Source of the DNA: Hygrophila difformis
Taxonomy: Eukaryota; Streptophyta; Magnoliopsida; Lamiales; Acanthaceae
Direction of reading: 5' to 3'
Assembly: GCA_030278955.1 (NCBI GenBank)
Contig: JAOANR010000014.1
Coordinates: 12,278,068 to 12,342,067, forward strand
DNA: 64,000 bases
In this document: one piece after another, positions 11,575 through 20,135 of the stretch
Layout: each line of letters opens with the position of its first letter
Numbering within the stretch: position 1 is the stretch's first letter
Translations under genes and position numbers: made by a program
The notes under the pieces: generated by a model
What the model saw: only the letters and a program-made list of their open reading frames with translations
Databases searched by the model: none
What the model was told of the DNA's origin: nothing

Positions 11575-11920
11575 TACCTGAAAACAAAAAGAGAAATGGT
11601 ATATGGGAATGAGACTTGACTCCAGTTGTCATTAACCATGTCTTCCAACTATACGTTGGGGGTGCGATTCCTACCCGGCCGGCGGCCCCATATTCCTTCT
11701 TTTTATACCTTTTGTAATTTGTATGGTTTGAACTCTCACACACCTTTGCCGTCACATAAATATCAATATTTACCAAAAAGAAAAAAAAATGGTATATTGG
11801 GTTTCACACGTTCTGACCAGAGAAAAACGCATAATAAATGAGGAGTTGAAGGGGTAAAAAAGGAAGTGGAATGGTCAATGTGGTGGCTTGGCTTCGTAAA
11901 TTATGGCTGAATAATAAGTT
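11575..11920. repeat. Segment duplicated with 6900-7270, interrupted by a SINE
   Basis: The flanks CCTGAAAA(C/A)(G/A)AAAAGAGAAAT and ATTGGGTTT...GACCAGA correspond to 6900-6965. The downstream block with GAATGGTC...GTGGTGGCTTCGTAA corresponds to about 7200-7265. The extra material at 11605-11786 is a SINE that splits the homology. The nature of the duplicated segment is unknown. Confidence 0.65.
11605..11786 (+). mobile_element. tRNA-derived SINE with 11-bp target duplication
   Basis: A 182-bp insertion flanked by a perfect 11-bp repeat AAATGGTATAT (11594-11604 and 11787-11797). The 5' part aligns with the tRNA-like head of the SINE at 62627 and keeps a degraded B box (GGTGCGATTCC). The body carries TTTGTAATTTGTATGG and the 3' end is A-rich. 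The empty-site equivalent is visible at about 6920. Confidence 0.85.
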
Positions 11921-12286
11921 ATGTTTTGTTTTACCAATATACTAGTACTACCCGCCCGCGCGATGCGCTGGCTCATATTATATTATTGTGTAGAAATATT
12001 GTATGTGATAATATATTAAAATTGTCAAATAAAAATTACATTATTTTAATTATTAATATATTTAATGAAAAATTATTGTGTCATTTTCATTGTGACAACA
12101 TATATACATAAAGAAACTAACATAACAATGGTGAGAAAAATAGTATTGCATTTTATTTATTTAAAACAGAAAAAATATTGTAGAATTTTATATATATTTT
12201 GAAAGAATATAAATTTTAATATATAGTAAAATTTCATGTATAAAATATTTAATTCATAATCTTTACTATTAGATGTGACCCTAAAT
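11921..12286. other. AT-rich spacer, nothing recognised
   Basis: No coding or RNA feature seen. Confidence 0.5.
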
Positions 12287-12330
12287 GGGTCAGCCCGCGG
12301 GCTGACCCTAGCTGCCCGCGGGCTGACCCA
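12287..12330. repeat. GC-rich perfect palindrome with near-copy
   Basis: 12287-12308 is a perfect 22-bp palindrome centred on CCCGCGGG with arms GGGTCAG/CTGACCC. A second, nearly identical CCCGCGGG unit follows at about 12311-12330. The surrounding hundreds of bases are strongly AT-rich, so the block stands out. No transposon end or gene is attached to it. Confidence 0.8.
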
Positions 12331-12814
12331 TGGTCTCATCGAATGAATATTAGTTAATTGAATGTCTAGCACAACGTCACAAAAGGTTTAAATCATTATA
12401 GTTAGTTGCACATTAAATTGCAAATCGTAATACAAATAGTTAGCATATTCTAGTATTTTCCTATTTATCTATCTTGTTGGTATCAGATTTTTAAAGTTTT
12501 TTTTTTGTTTCTAATTTTTATTAGAAATTGGGAATGCAAATAAAGTTTTATACTTTATTGAAAATAATTTTAATATTATAAATACTATATAGTAAAATAT
12601 TAGCCAAGTTTAATATCTTATATTTGCTATCCAATAATAATAATAATAATAATAATAGTGTAAAATGCATGATCATATACACTTAAAATACATTCTAAAA
12701 ATGATAATTTATATAATATTAGTATACCGATTCATCTCCCATAAAAATGAAAATAAAATAAATTGCATATTGTAGCAAATTTTATTTCACATAAAATAAC
12801 GTAAATTAAATTAA

Positions 12815-12853
<39 letters not shown>

Positions 12854-13186
12854 GAGGATCCGAAGCCGAAATGTATAATTTAGTCCTTCAATTTCGAATG
12901 ATTATCGATGAATGCAAAATATTATTAATTTCTTTACCCTTTATGTTTACCAGATACCTCTAAATAATTTAAATCATATTTTAATGTTCGTTTTTAATTG
13001 GTTTACTATTAGATATTTTACTTACGAAAAGATAATAAATCAACAAATAATTTTAAAATATTATTATGTACATCACATCTATCTTAAACCTGCCAAACAT
13101 ATTGGTTGAGTGTTGCCTTCTATATTAATTAATAGTCCTATTTTTAGGACAATAATATATTTGAAGAAATAGCAAGTGTTGTTTAG
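12331..13186. other. AT-rich spacer with (AAT)n and a 34-T run
   Basis: There is an AAT/ATA trinucleotide microsatellite at about 12633-12657 and an uninterrupted T run at 12817-12850. The T run could be the poly(A) tail of a minus-strand retroinsertion, but I found no body for it. Nothing coding is supported. Confidence 0.6.
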
Positions 13187-13202
13187 GAATTTTCCGAATA
13201 AA

Positions 13203-13944
13203 TTTTTTTTTGGTAACAGCCATAAAGGCGAGCAAAAGAAGAAAAAGAAAAAACTACAACCAAAGAAGTAAAAGCTAACTACGGACCGGCGGACCGCTCA
13301 TGTCCTCAAATATCGTCGCCCATCAATATCACGTGCCAAGATTGTCGCCAAACCATCTGGCGGGAATGCCCAAGTAGTGTAGAACTGTTCCAACGACGCC
13401 GCTCGCTTAGCCAAAAAATCCGCCGCCTGATTCCCCTCCCTGAAGATGTGAAAGATGTCACACCTCACAAACCTCTCCCTCATTCTTCTGATCGTCTCTA
13501 GAAGAGGCCATAAATGATGAAACGCACGAAGGCCTTGTAAGATGGCGAAGGTCTCCACATCAAGTATCGGCCGGTTCCCATGACAACCCCCACACCCATC
13601 CATGCCCCCACTCCCGTCCTGCACAAGGCTCCAAACCCCGATTTTCCAACCTCCCGCATCACACACCTGTCGACATGCACCACCAGCCCTGTCCCTTGAC
13701 GTTCATTCCATCCAACCTACCGCTGCCCCCTCTCAACAGGCTGCTCCAACGCCGCTGCCGCCCCTAGCGCAGCCGCCAGCCTCTTCGCCATCCACCAAAG
13801 CTGATCCCGACTGTGACCCTTGCCCTGGAACACTCGCCAATTCCGTTCCCTCTAACATATCCATAACACTGCCAAAAACCACAACTTTCCAATCCGAAAC
13901 CAATACTCCAACCAATGGGTTACCTCGTGTACGGCCAGGCCCTC
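13203..13944 (-). mobile_element. LINE A, 3' part: RNase H domain and poly(A) end
   Basis: Minus-strand frames (13298-13666 and neighbours) encode the RNase H-like C-terminus of plant L1-type LINE polyproteins: an acidic DVETFAILQGL segment, then IFREGNQAADFLAKRA. Frameshifts break it. The minus-strand 3' end is a short A run (plus-strand T at 13203-13211). A 15-16-bp target duplication follows (13187-13202, GAATTTTCCGAATAA type), matched with one mismatch at 32726-32740. The rest of LINE A lies at 32197-32725, beyond the large LTR element that split it. Confidence 0.85.
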
Positions 13945-13955
13945 TGATAATGGCC

Positions 13956-14455
13956 NNNNNNNNNNNNNNNNNNNNNNNNNNNNNNNNNNNNNNNNNNNNN
14001 NNNNNNNNNNNNNNNNNNNNNNNNNNNNNNNNNNNNNNNNNNNNNNNNNNNNNNNNNNNNNNNNNNNNNNNNNNNNNNNNNNNNNNNNNNNNNNNNNNNN
14101 NNNNNNNNNNNNNNNNNNNNNNNNNNNNNNNNNNNNNNNNNNNNNNNNNNNNNNNNNNNNNNNNNNNNNNNNNNNNNNNNNNNNNNNNNNNNNNNNNNNN
14201 NNNNNNNNNNNNNNNNNNNNNNNNNNNNNNNNNNNNNNNNNNNNNNNNNNNNNNNNNNNNNNNNNNNNNNNNNNNNNNNNNNNNNNNNNNNNNNNNNNNN
14301 NNNNNNNNNNNNNNNNNNNNNNNNNNNNNNNNNNNNNNNNNNNNNNNNNNNNNNNNNNNNNNNNNNNNNNNNNNNNNNNNNNNNNNNNNNNNNNNNNNNN
14401 NNNNNNNNNNNNNNNNNNNNNNNNNNNNNNNNNNNNNNNNNNNNNNNNNNNNNNN
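13956..14455. other. Assembly gap of exactly 500 N, true size apparently zero
   Basis: The base run before the gap (TGATAATGGCC) and after it (AGAAATGACC) are directly adjacent in the right LTR at 27617-27637. Nothing appears to be missing. Confidence 0.9.
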
Positions 14456-14760
14456 AGAAATGACCATTATTTTCAATCCATTTCCGTGTCTTAAACGGGC
14501 ATTTGATCGCATTCCGGTCTTACATTAAGTAAGAAAGCAGTCGAATTGGACTGATTTATGCATAATTGTAATAATAATAAGCTGATGTGAAAAAGGCATA
14601 AATATGTAATTTTATTACATATTTATGTTAGAAAAATCCAAAAACATGAGAAAAAGAAAAGAAAAGAAAAAGGAATGAAAAAGATGGGAAAAAGAGAGAA
14701 AAGCCCACAAAAAGAATACTTTCGGCCCATCTGGCCCAATCCGGCAGGCCCAGGAACACC

Positions 14761-15011
14761 TTTGTCACGGAAGCTCCTTTGTCGCGATGCATGGTTCCGC
14801 GACAGAGGAACGCTCCGCGACCAAGCAAGCTCAGATGAAGGAAAAGACCAGCCAGAGCCATCTGGCGCGAGATCTTTGTCGCGATGCCCCATTCCGCGAC
14901 AAAGGTCCATTCCGCGACAAAGATGCATTTTTAGAGACACAAGACCCAGTCGAGAAGCTTTGCCACATGCAGTGTGTTCCGCGACCAAACTTGGTGCTCC
15001 GAGACAAAGCT
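14761..15011. repeat. Nested palindrome array 1 (left LTR, upstream of TATA)
   Basis: Three units built from TTTGTCGCGGA-type half sites and their reverse complement TCCGCGACAAA. Outer and inner arms are arranged around a short loop. The array ends about 65 bp before the LTR TATA box. The same array recurs in the right LTR at 27933-28183. Confidence 0.85.
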
Positions 15012-15038
15012 GTGATGTGTGTGATGTCTTGAGACACA

Positions 15039-15087
15039 ATGGGCTCAAATCAAGGCCCATGAGCTTAGGGTTTCCCCTCTATAAATA
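15039..15087 (+). promoter_or_regulatory. LTR promoter module: site II, telo-box and TATA
   Basis: TGGGCT (15039), GGCCCA (15054-15059), TTAGGGTTT (15065-15073) and TCTATAAATA (15078-15087) lie in sequence. Site II (TCP-bound) and telo-box motifs together are a known combination in promoters active in dividing plant cells. Transcription should begin about 25-35 bp after the TATA box. An identical module is in the right LTR around 28211-28259. Confidence 0.65.
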
Positions 15088-15710
15088 TGAGGTGTTTCCC
15101 ATGAGCAAGAGGTTGGAAGAATTTTAGAGAAAATACACACTCTTGAAGACAAGTGGGAAGTTCAGTAGTTTAGTTTAGTTTAGGGTAGTTTAGTTAGATT
15201 TTTCTTGTATTATTTAATTCATGCACTAGTTAGAAGTAGTTTACTGCACTTTGGTTAGATAGCCAGTTTTACACCTTATTTCTTGTTCTAAACTTTAGTT
15301 TAAGGGTTTGTGGTACCCAAATCATGGGTATGAACAACACCGTTTAATAATATGGGAAAACATTCTCCATTTGTGTCCCAAAATCATGAAATGGGTCTCA
15401 CACCCCATGGATCTTACTGTTTTCGTTTTCCTTGGGTCATTTGACCCTTGTTTTGCATTTTAATGTCACTGCTTGGTGACTTTTTCTTGGGATAATGTTG
15501 CATGCTTATGGGTGATCAAGCTTAGATTAGGGTTTCTTAAGACTTAAGTTTGTTTTGTTTCTTTTATGTTCAAGCATGTTCTAGCTAGATTCAAATTCTG
15601 TTTTGTCCATTTTTAGCTTAGTTTGGCTTTTGAATCCGAAAAGGGTGAGATCACACATAATGCATGCCACTGTTCCACTTTACTTTTCTGACATATGTAC
15701 TGGACACACC

Positions 15711-16184
15711 TTTGTCGCGGAACAACTCTTGTCGCGGAACCACGTTCCGCGACAAAATGACACTTTGGCGACAAAGGTGCCAAAGAACACTTGTTAGCTA
15801 TTATTTTAAAACCCTTGGTCGCGAAACAACCCTTGGCGCGGAACCACGTTCCGCGACAAAATCCTGATTAGCGACCAAGGACCCAAATACTTGTAATTTG
15901 ATTCTGGAAGGGCTTTGTCGCGGAGTTACCTTGTCGCGGAACCACGTTCCGCGCCAAAAACCTCTTGTTCCGCGACAAGAATTATGCCTTGTCCAATTTT
16001 CAACCCCTTTTGTCGCTATGCCCCTTTGTCGCGGAACCATGTTCCACGACAAACTTTTTGCTTAGCGACAAGACAAACCCTAACTTTTCAAAATTCCATT
16101 CCTCTTATTTCCCACCCCTTTGTCGCGAAACCTTTGTCGCGGAGCCACGCTCCGCGACACAAATTCTGCATCGCGACAAGGCGG
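15711..16184. repeat. Nested palindrome array 2 (left LTR, downstream of TATA)
   Basis: Five units of about 65-70 bp, starting near 15711, 15814, 15913, 16009 and 16121, roughly 100 bp apart. Typical inner palindrome: TGTCGCGGAACCACG facing TTCCGCGACAAA. Outer arms are TTTGTCGC and GCGACAAG-like. The array lies in transcribed sequence, so RNA hairpins are possible. The right LTR copy is at 28883-29356. Confidence 0.85.
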
Positions 16185-18577
16185 CACCTTTTTGCCAAAT
16201 TTTCATTCTTCATCTCACTCCATTAATTAATTGAACCTTTATATTGATATTTTGAGGTTGAAATCCAATGATCTCAACCCATGATTAAGTTGATATGAAG
16301 AACTCTGTTCAATTTTTCATTAAAAGATTCTTCTACAAATGATTCAACTCTAATGATCTAAGTATATAATCCGGACTGTAATTAATTAATCAATTAATTA
16401 ATTATGGAATGAGTGATTATTTAGAAATAAAGAGTGAGTATGGAATAATTTCCATACCGTTGCATGAGAAACCAATGTCTCTCATGCACGATGACCCAAA
16501 AATATTTTCTTTTATTTATTTTGTCTTTTCCGTGTTGTGTGAAACAGCTAATAAGGAATATATCAGATTAATGTTGGCGGGTATTCCCACATGGATAACT
16601 AGCTCGTATTCTGTATATTAATTATTAATTGTTATTTTGCATGGTCCGGATAGTGGTCGGTGGAAGCCTTGGCGGTTCATCCATCCGGGATTATAATAGC
16701 TGCTCAGCTAACTCCTATCCGGATACAGTTTTATTCTCTTTATCTTAATTTCAAAACCTGAATTCAAGTTGTAGTATTATTAAATGATGTCGACCAACAT
16801 TATTTGAGAATTATTACAACAAGAAAATATGTGGGTTTTTCTTCCATTCACAGACAAAAGGAAGCTGAATGACGGTGGTCACCGTCACTTGGAATTCCTT
16901 TCTGTCTAAAAATCATTCCATCTGGAATAATTGGGAACTGGATGGCAGATGTTTGCAGTCCAGATCACCCCAGTTATTTCTGGCACTCTCTTTAGCCAAA
17001 ATTCTCCTCATCTCCGGCTATTTCATCTCTGTGTATCAACTTCTGTCTAAACCCACCTTATATTTTGGGTTATTTAAATTTTACACTTCTTTATAAAATT
17101 ATGCATGATATTATTATGTAGATATTGTGGTCAATATTATTTTGGGATCCTTCCCTTGGACACAGAAGCCTTGATTTAAATCAGATGTTTCATAATAAAT
17201 TTCCACAAAAATTCATTTATAAATCCGGATCTGAGTAAGGGATAAATTCGACAGTTATGACTAATTCATATCCGACTGGGGGTTGATTTTGGGAAATTAG
17301 AAGCAGAGTCAGCGATTAGGTCTCACCTAGACTGAAAGGATCTGTGTTTTAATTGAAAGTCTAGTACCTGATAGGGAATGATTTTCAGATTTATTATTTT
17401 CCAAAATTGCTGTTTGTTGGAAATCTTGTATTAAATATTGCACTGGGTCAGATTCCACTTGGATTCCGATAAGGTGTGACAGATAATACTAGAGGAACAA
17501 CATTCGGGCCTTGGTTATTTTATAAGATAGGGTTGAGTATTCTTTCAACTGCTATCTTCTTCTGCCAAAGCCTATTTTTGAGTCCTGAGTGAGTGCATCC
17601 GGAACGAACTAATTTATTAGTTCGTTTCATTAGTTTGTATCTCATAACTACCCGACGAGAAGTGAACACTGCGAGCGGTTCACCGAGAATAGGGAATTCT
17701 TGATCCACACCTGGCCATCCTGACTGGGGGCTTTCTTTTACTACCAGGGTCAGACTTTCGAAAACCTCTGAGTGATAGGATTTTAAATGCTTTCTTATCG
17801 CTTTCTTTTAAATGCTTTCGTTAGAGGTCACTCGGTTGTATTGAGAGTTGTGTAACTGCTACTAGGACTGAGAGTTAAGGGATAGTTCAGGGCTTGATTA
17901 GAATTTTTGGGCATGACATGGGGGAATGATAACAGTACTTGACAACTCAATAAATGATTTGTCAGGTGTTGCTTGTCCACCACAGATGAATAATCATGCC
18001 TCCACACGGCCGTGTGAGGGCAGTTGTGAGTCTGTGGTATCTTAGATTTTGTTGTCTTAAGGCATGAAAATCCGTACTGTAAGTACCTGTCTGTTAAAGG
18101 GAACATAGTATAGGAAGCATGAGAGTTAGCTAACTGATGGATTATCCCCAAGCTAAGATCTGTGTAACAAAATGGAAGTTTAATTGTGTTTCATCTGAAT
18201 CTTGTCCAATCTTTATTCTTTTCTTCCTGTCTCTTCTGTCTCATTTTAAATCTGCTTTCTTAGACAATTTTAACCGCTTTCTTAGATAATTCTAACCGCT
18301 TTCTTAGAATAATTTTGTTGCTTTCTTAGACTAAATTTAATTTGCTTTCTAGAATAATTTTATTTGCTTTATTTTAGTTGCTTTCATAGCTTAGTTTAAA
18401 TTATGTCAAGTAGTTGTTAGTCATTTCACACACTTGAATCGAGTAACCGAGTGGAAAATCTTAGTAAACGACATGGGCCCTGCTTCTATCGCACATCCTC
18501 CAGTGAACGATCCGGTCTTACTATAAATTACTGCAATTTTTGACACCGTGCGCTTTCGGGCCACAGTTTCTTAAACA

Positions 18578-19026
18578 CGAGCAATAAAAGCATGACTACT
18601 TATAAATATATCCCTAATCACAACCCCGCCATCATAAATTGGTTTCGTTAAATAAAATCTAAACCAGGATCATGATTTTTCGGAAAATACTCATGTCGTG
18701 GAAATCTGTCAAAAGTTTCATGGCGGGAAATCTTATGGCAAGAATTGATGAGAAGTATCATGGCATATTTACCGGGGATCCTCAGTGTGACAGGCTGAAG
18801 ATCAACCTATCCCGGCTGTGCCATGAGATTTGTCAACATGTCATGACAGAGAGGACCACAGCGCCATTTGAAACCAGGCACCACACTTGAGTAATAAAAA
18901 GAGTAACAATCTTGATATATCCCTAAACCCATTCCATAAATCATAACGGTTTCCATTTAATAAATCTAACCTGGCATATTTTGGAAAAAGCTCGTGTGGA
19001 CGAAATTGTCAAAAGTTTCATGGCGC
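18578..19026 (+). repeat. Duplicated LTR 3' terminus (degenerate tandem copies)
   Basis: About 18578-18727 and 18888-19026 are homologous: AATAAAAG, ATATATCCCTAA, the GGAAAA..CTCRTGT block and TCAAAAGTTTCATGGCG. The first copy ends TTTCA at 18720 followed by TGGCG, exactly 300 bp before the real LTR end at 19020 followed by TGGCGCC. So the LTR contains an older LTR end with the first bases of a primer site. The right LTR has the same arrangement. Confidence 0.75.
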
Positions 19027-19038
19027 CGTTGCCGGGGA
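19021..19038 (+). promoter_or_regulatory. Primer binding site, tRNA-Asp
   Basis: TGGCGCCGTTGCCGGGGA starts immediately after the LTR. It is complementary to the 3' end of plant tRNA-Asp (ends CCCCGGCAACGGCGCCA), the usual primer of Athila/Tat Gypsy elements. Confidence 0.92.
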
Positions 19039-19550
19039 GGATGCAGCGTCGTTTATTAAGAGAATTACATTCCTGATTACTCATAGATTAGCTTAGATCA
19101 GTTTAGTTTAATGTAATATATCTAATCCAGAACAGAAAAAGTACCCTCAAGATTAATAGAACATCTAGAGTACCAAGACTCTAAATGTGAGGATGTTGAA
19201 CTGAGGAGAAAACCTGACCTAATGGGTATTTATCTGTCTTGCAGGAAATTCGGAACCACCCTAAAAGGAGGAGCAGAAAAAAGCAAGGAAAACCAGGTTC
19301 TTGGTTGGGAAAATTCCACAAATCTGAGAAATTATTTTCGGAATTTAAAGCAATTTAAGATCCGGAATAAATCTCGCAGATAAATGGAAATGACCCAACC
19401 TAATTTTTCGCAAGTAGATTATTTTAAATAATGGCCCAATGTTTTGAATTTACTTGGACTGAATTCATTTAGGTCCAAATCAAATAAAATAGACGCAGGC
19501 CCAACATCACACTCGGGCCCAGTCCGTTGAAAATTTGAAAATTCAAAATT

Positions 19551-19960
19551 TTGTCGCGGAATGACCATTTTGTCGCGGAACAACGTTCCGCGACCAAGTG
19601 CAACTCCGCGACAAAGATCCCCTCATCATCAGACCTTGTTTGTCTTTGTCGCGGAGTGATCATTTTGTCGCGATGCCCAGCATCGCGCCCATGTGCAAAT
19701 TCCGCGACAAAATTTCACTCATCCCTGAACTCTGTTTGTCTTTGTCGCGGAACAATTTGTAGCGGTGCATGACTCCGCGACAAAGTCCCTATTCCGCGAC
19801 ACGGGCACGCCACTCCATTCTTCCTCGCCACCTTGTCGCGGTACACTTTGTCGCGGTACATGACTCCGCGACAAAGTCCCATACTCCGCGACACCTTTAA
19901 TGTCGCCAAGCCTGGTCGCGTAATCCTGTTCCGCGACCATGGGCTAGGGTTCCGCGACCG
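19551..19960. repeat. Nested palindrome array 3 (leader, upstream of the internal promoter)
   Basis: Five further units of TTTGTCGCGGA / TCCGCGACAAA half sites, near 19551, 19645, 19739, 19831 and 19913. They end directly in front of the internal TATA-like box at 19970. The spacing is about 90-95 bp, similar to the LTR arrays. Confidence 0.85.
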
Positions 19961-19977
19961 GCCCATTAGTATTTAAA
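19940..19977 (+). promoter_or_regulatory. Internal promoter candidate of the LTR-element gene
   Basis: TGGGCT (19940), CTAGGGTT (19944), GGCCCA (19960-19965) and TATTTAAA (19970-19977) precede a pyrimidine-rich leader and the ATG at 20136. This repeats the make-up of the LTR promoter at 15039-15087, with the palindrome array upstream in both cases. Confidence 0.55.
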
Positions 19978-20135
19978 CCTCCCCACCTCCCTCTTCTTCC
20001 CCACGCTCCCACACTTAGAAATTTTCGGAAAATCTCTCGTACGCGAAACCACCTCTCCCGAAGCACACCACCGTGTTCTTCGCACACTCCGACCACCAAA
20101 CCCGGGGGAAACTCTGCCCGATTTTCGCAAAACCA

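Larger units (their letters stand above)
13945..19020 (+). repeat. Left (5') LTR, 4576 real bases plus a 500-N gap
   Basis: Colinear with 27617-32196. It contains two arrays of CpG-rich nested palindromes (14761-15011 and 15711-16184) and a promoter module with TATA at 15078. Two AATAAA-type signals lie near the 3' end (about 18583 and 18893). The last ~130-150 bp are duplicated in tandem. ORFs that run through the palindrome arrays are repeats of the motif, not genes. Confidence 0.93.

Noticed and set aside
12817..12850. 34-T run as the tail of a LINE or processed pseudogene
   Set aside because: No recognisable retrosequence body or target duplication was found beside it. It may be simple sequence.
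13602..14528. 308- and 259-codon ORFs across the N block
   Set aside because: Most of their length is Ns, which have no stops, and the flanks belong to a LINE on one side and an LTR on the other.
14675..15127. 150-codon ORF (and similar ones at 15603-16234, 19469-19966 and in the right LTR) with repeated CRG, RDK and SATK words
   Set aside because: These are translations of the TTTGTCGCGGA palindromes on both strands in several frames, not proteins.
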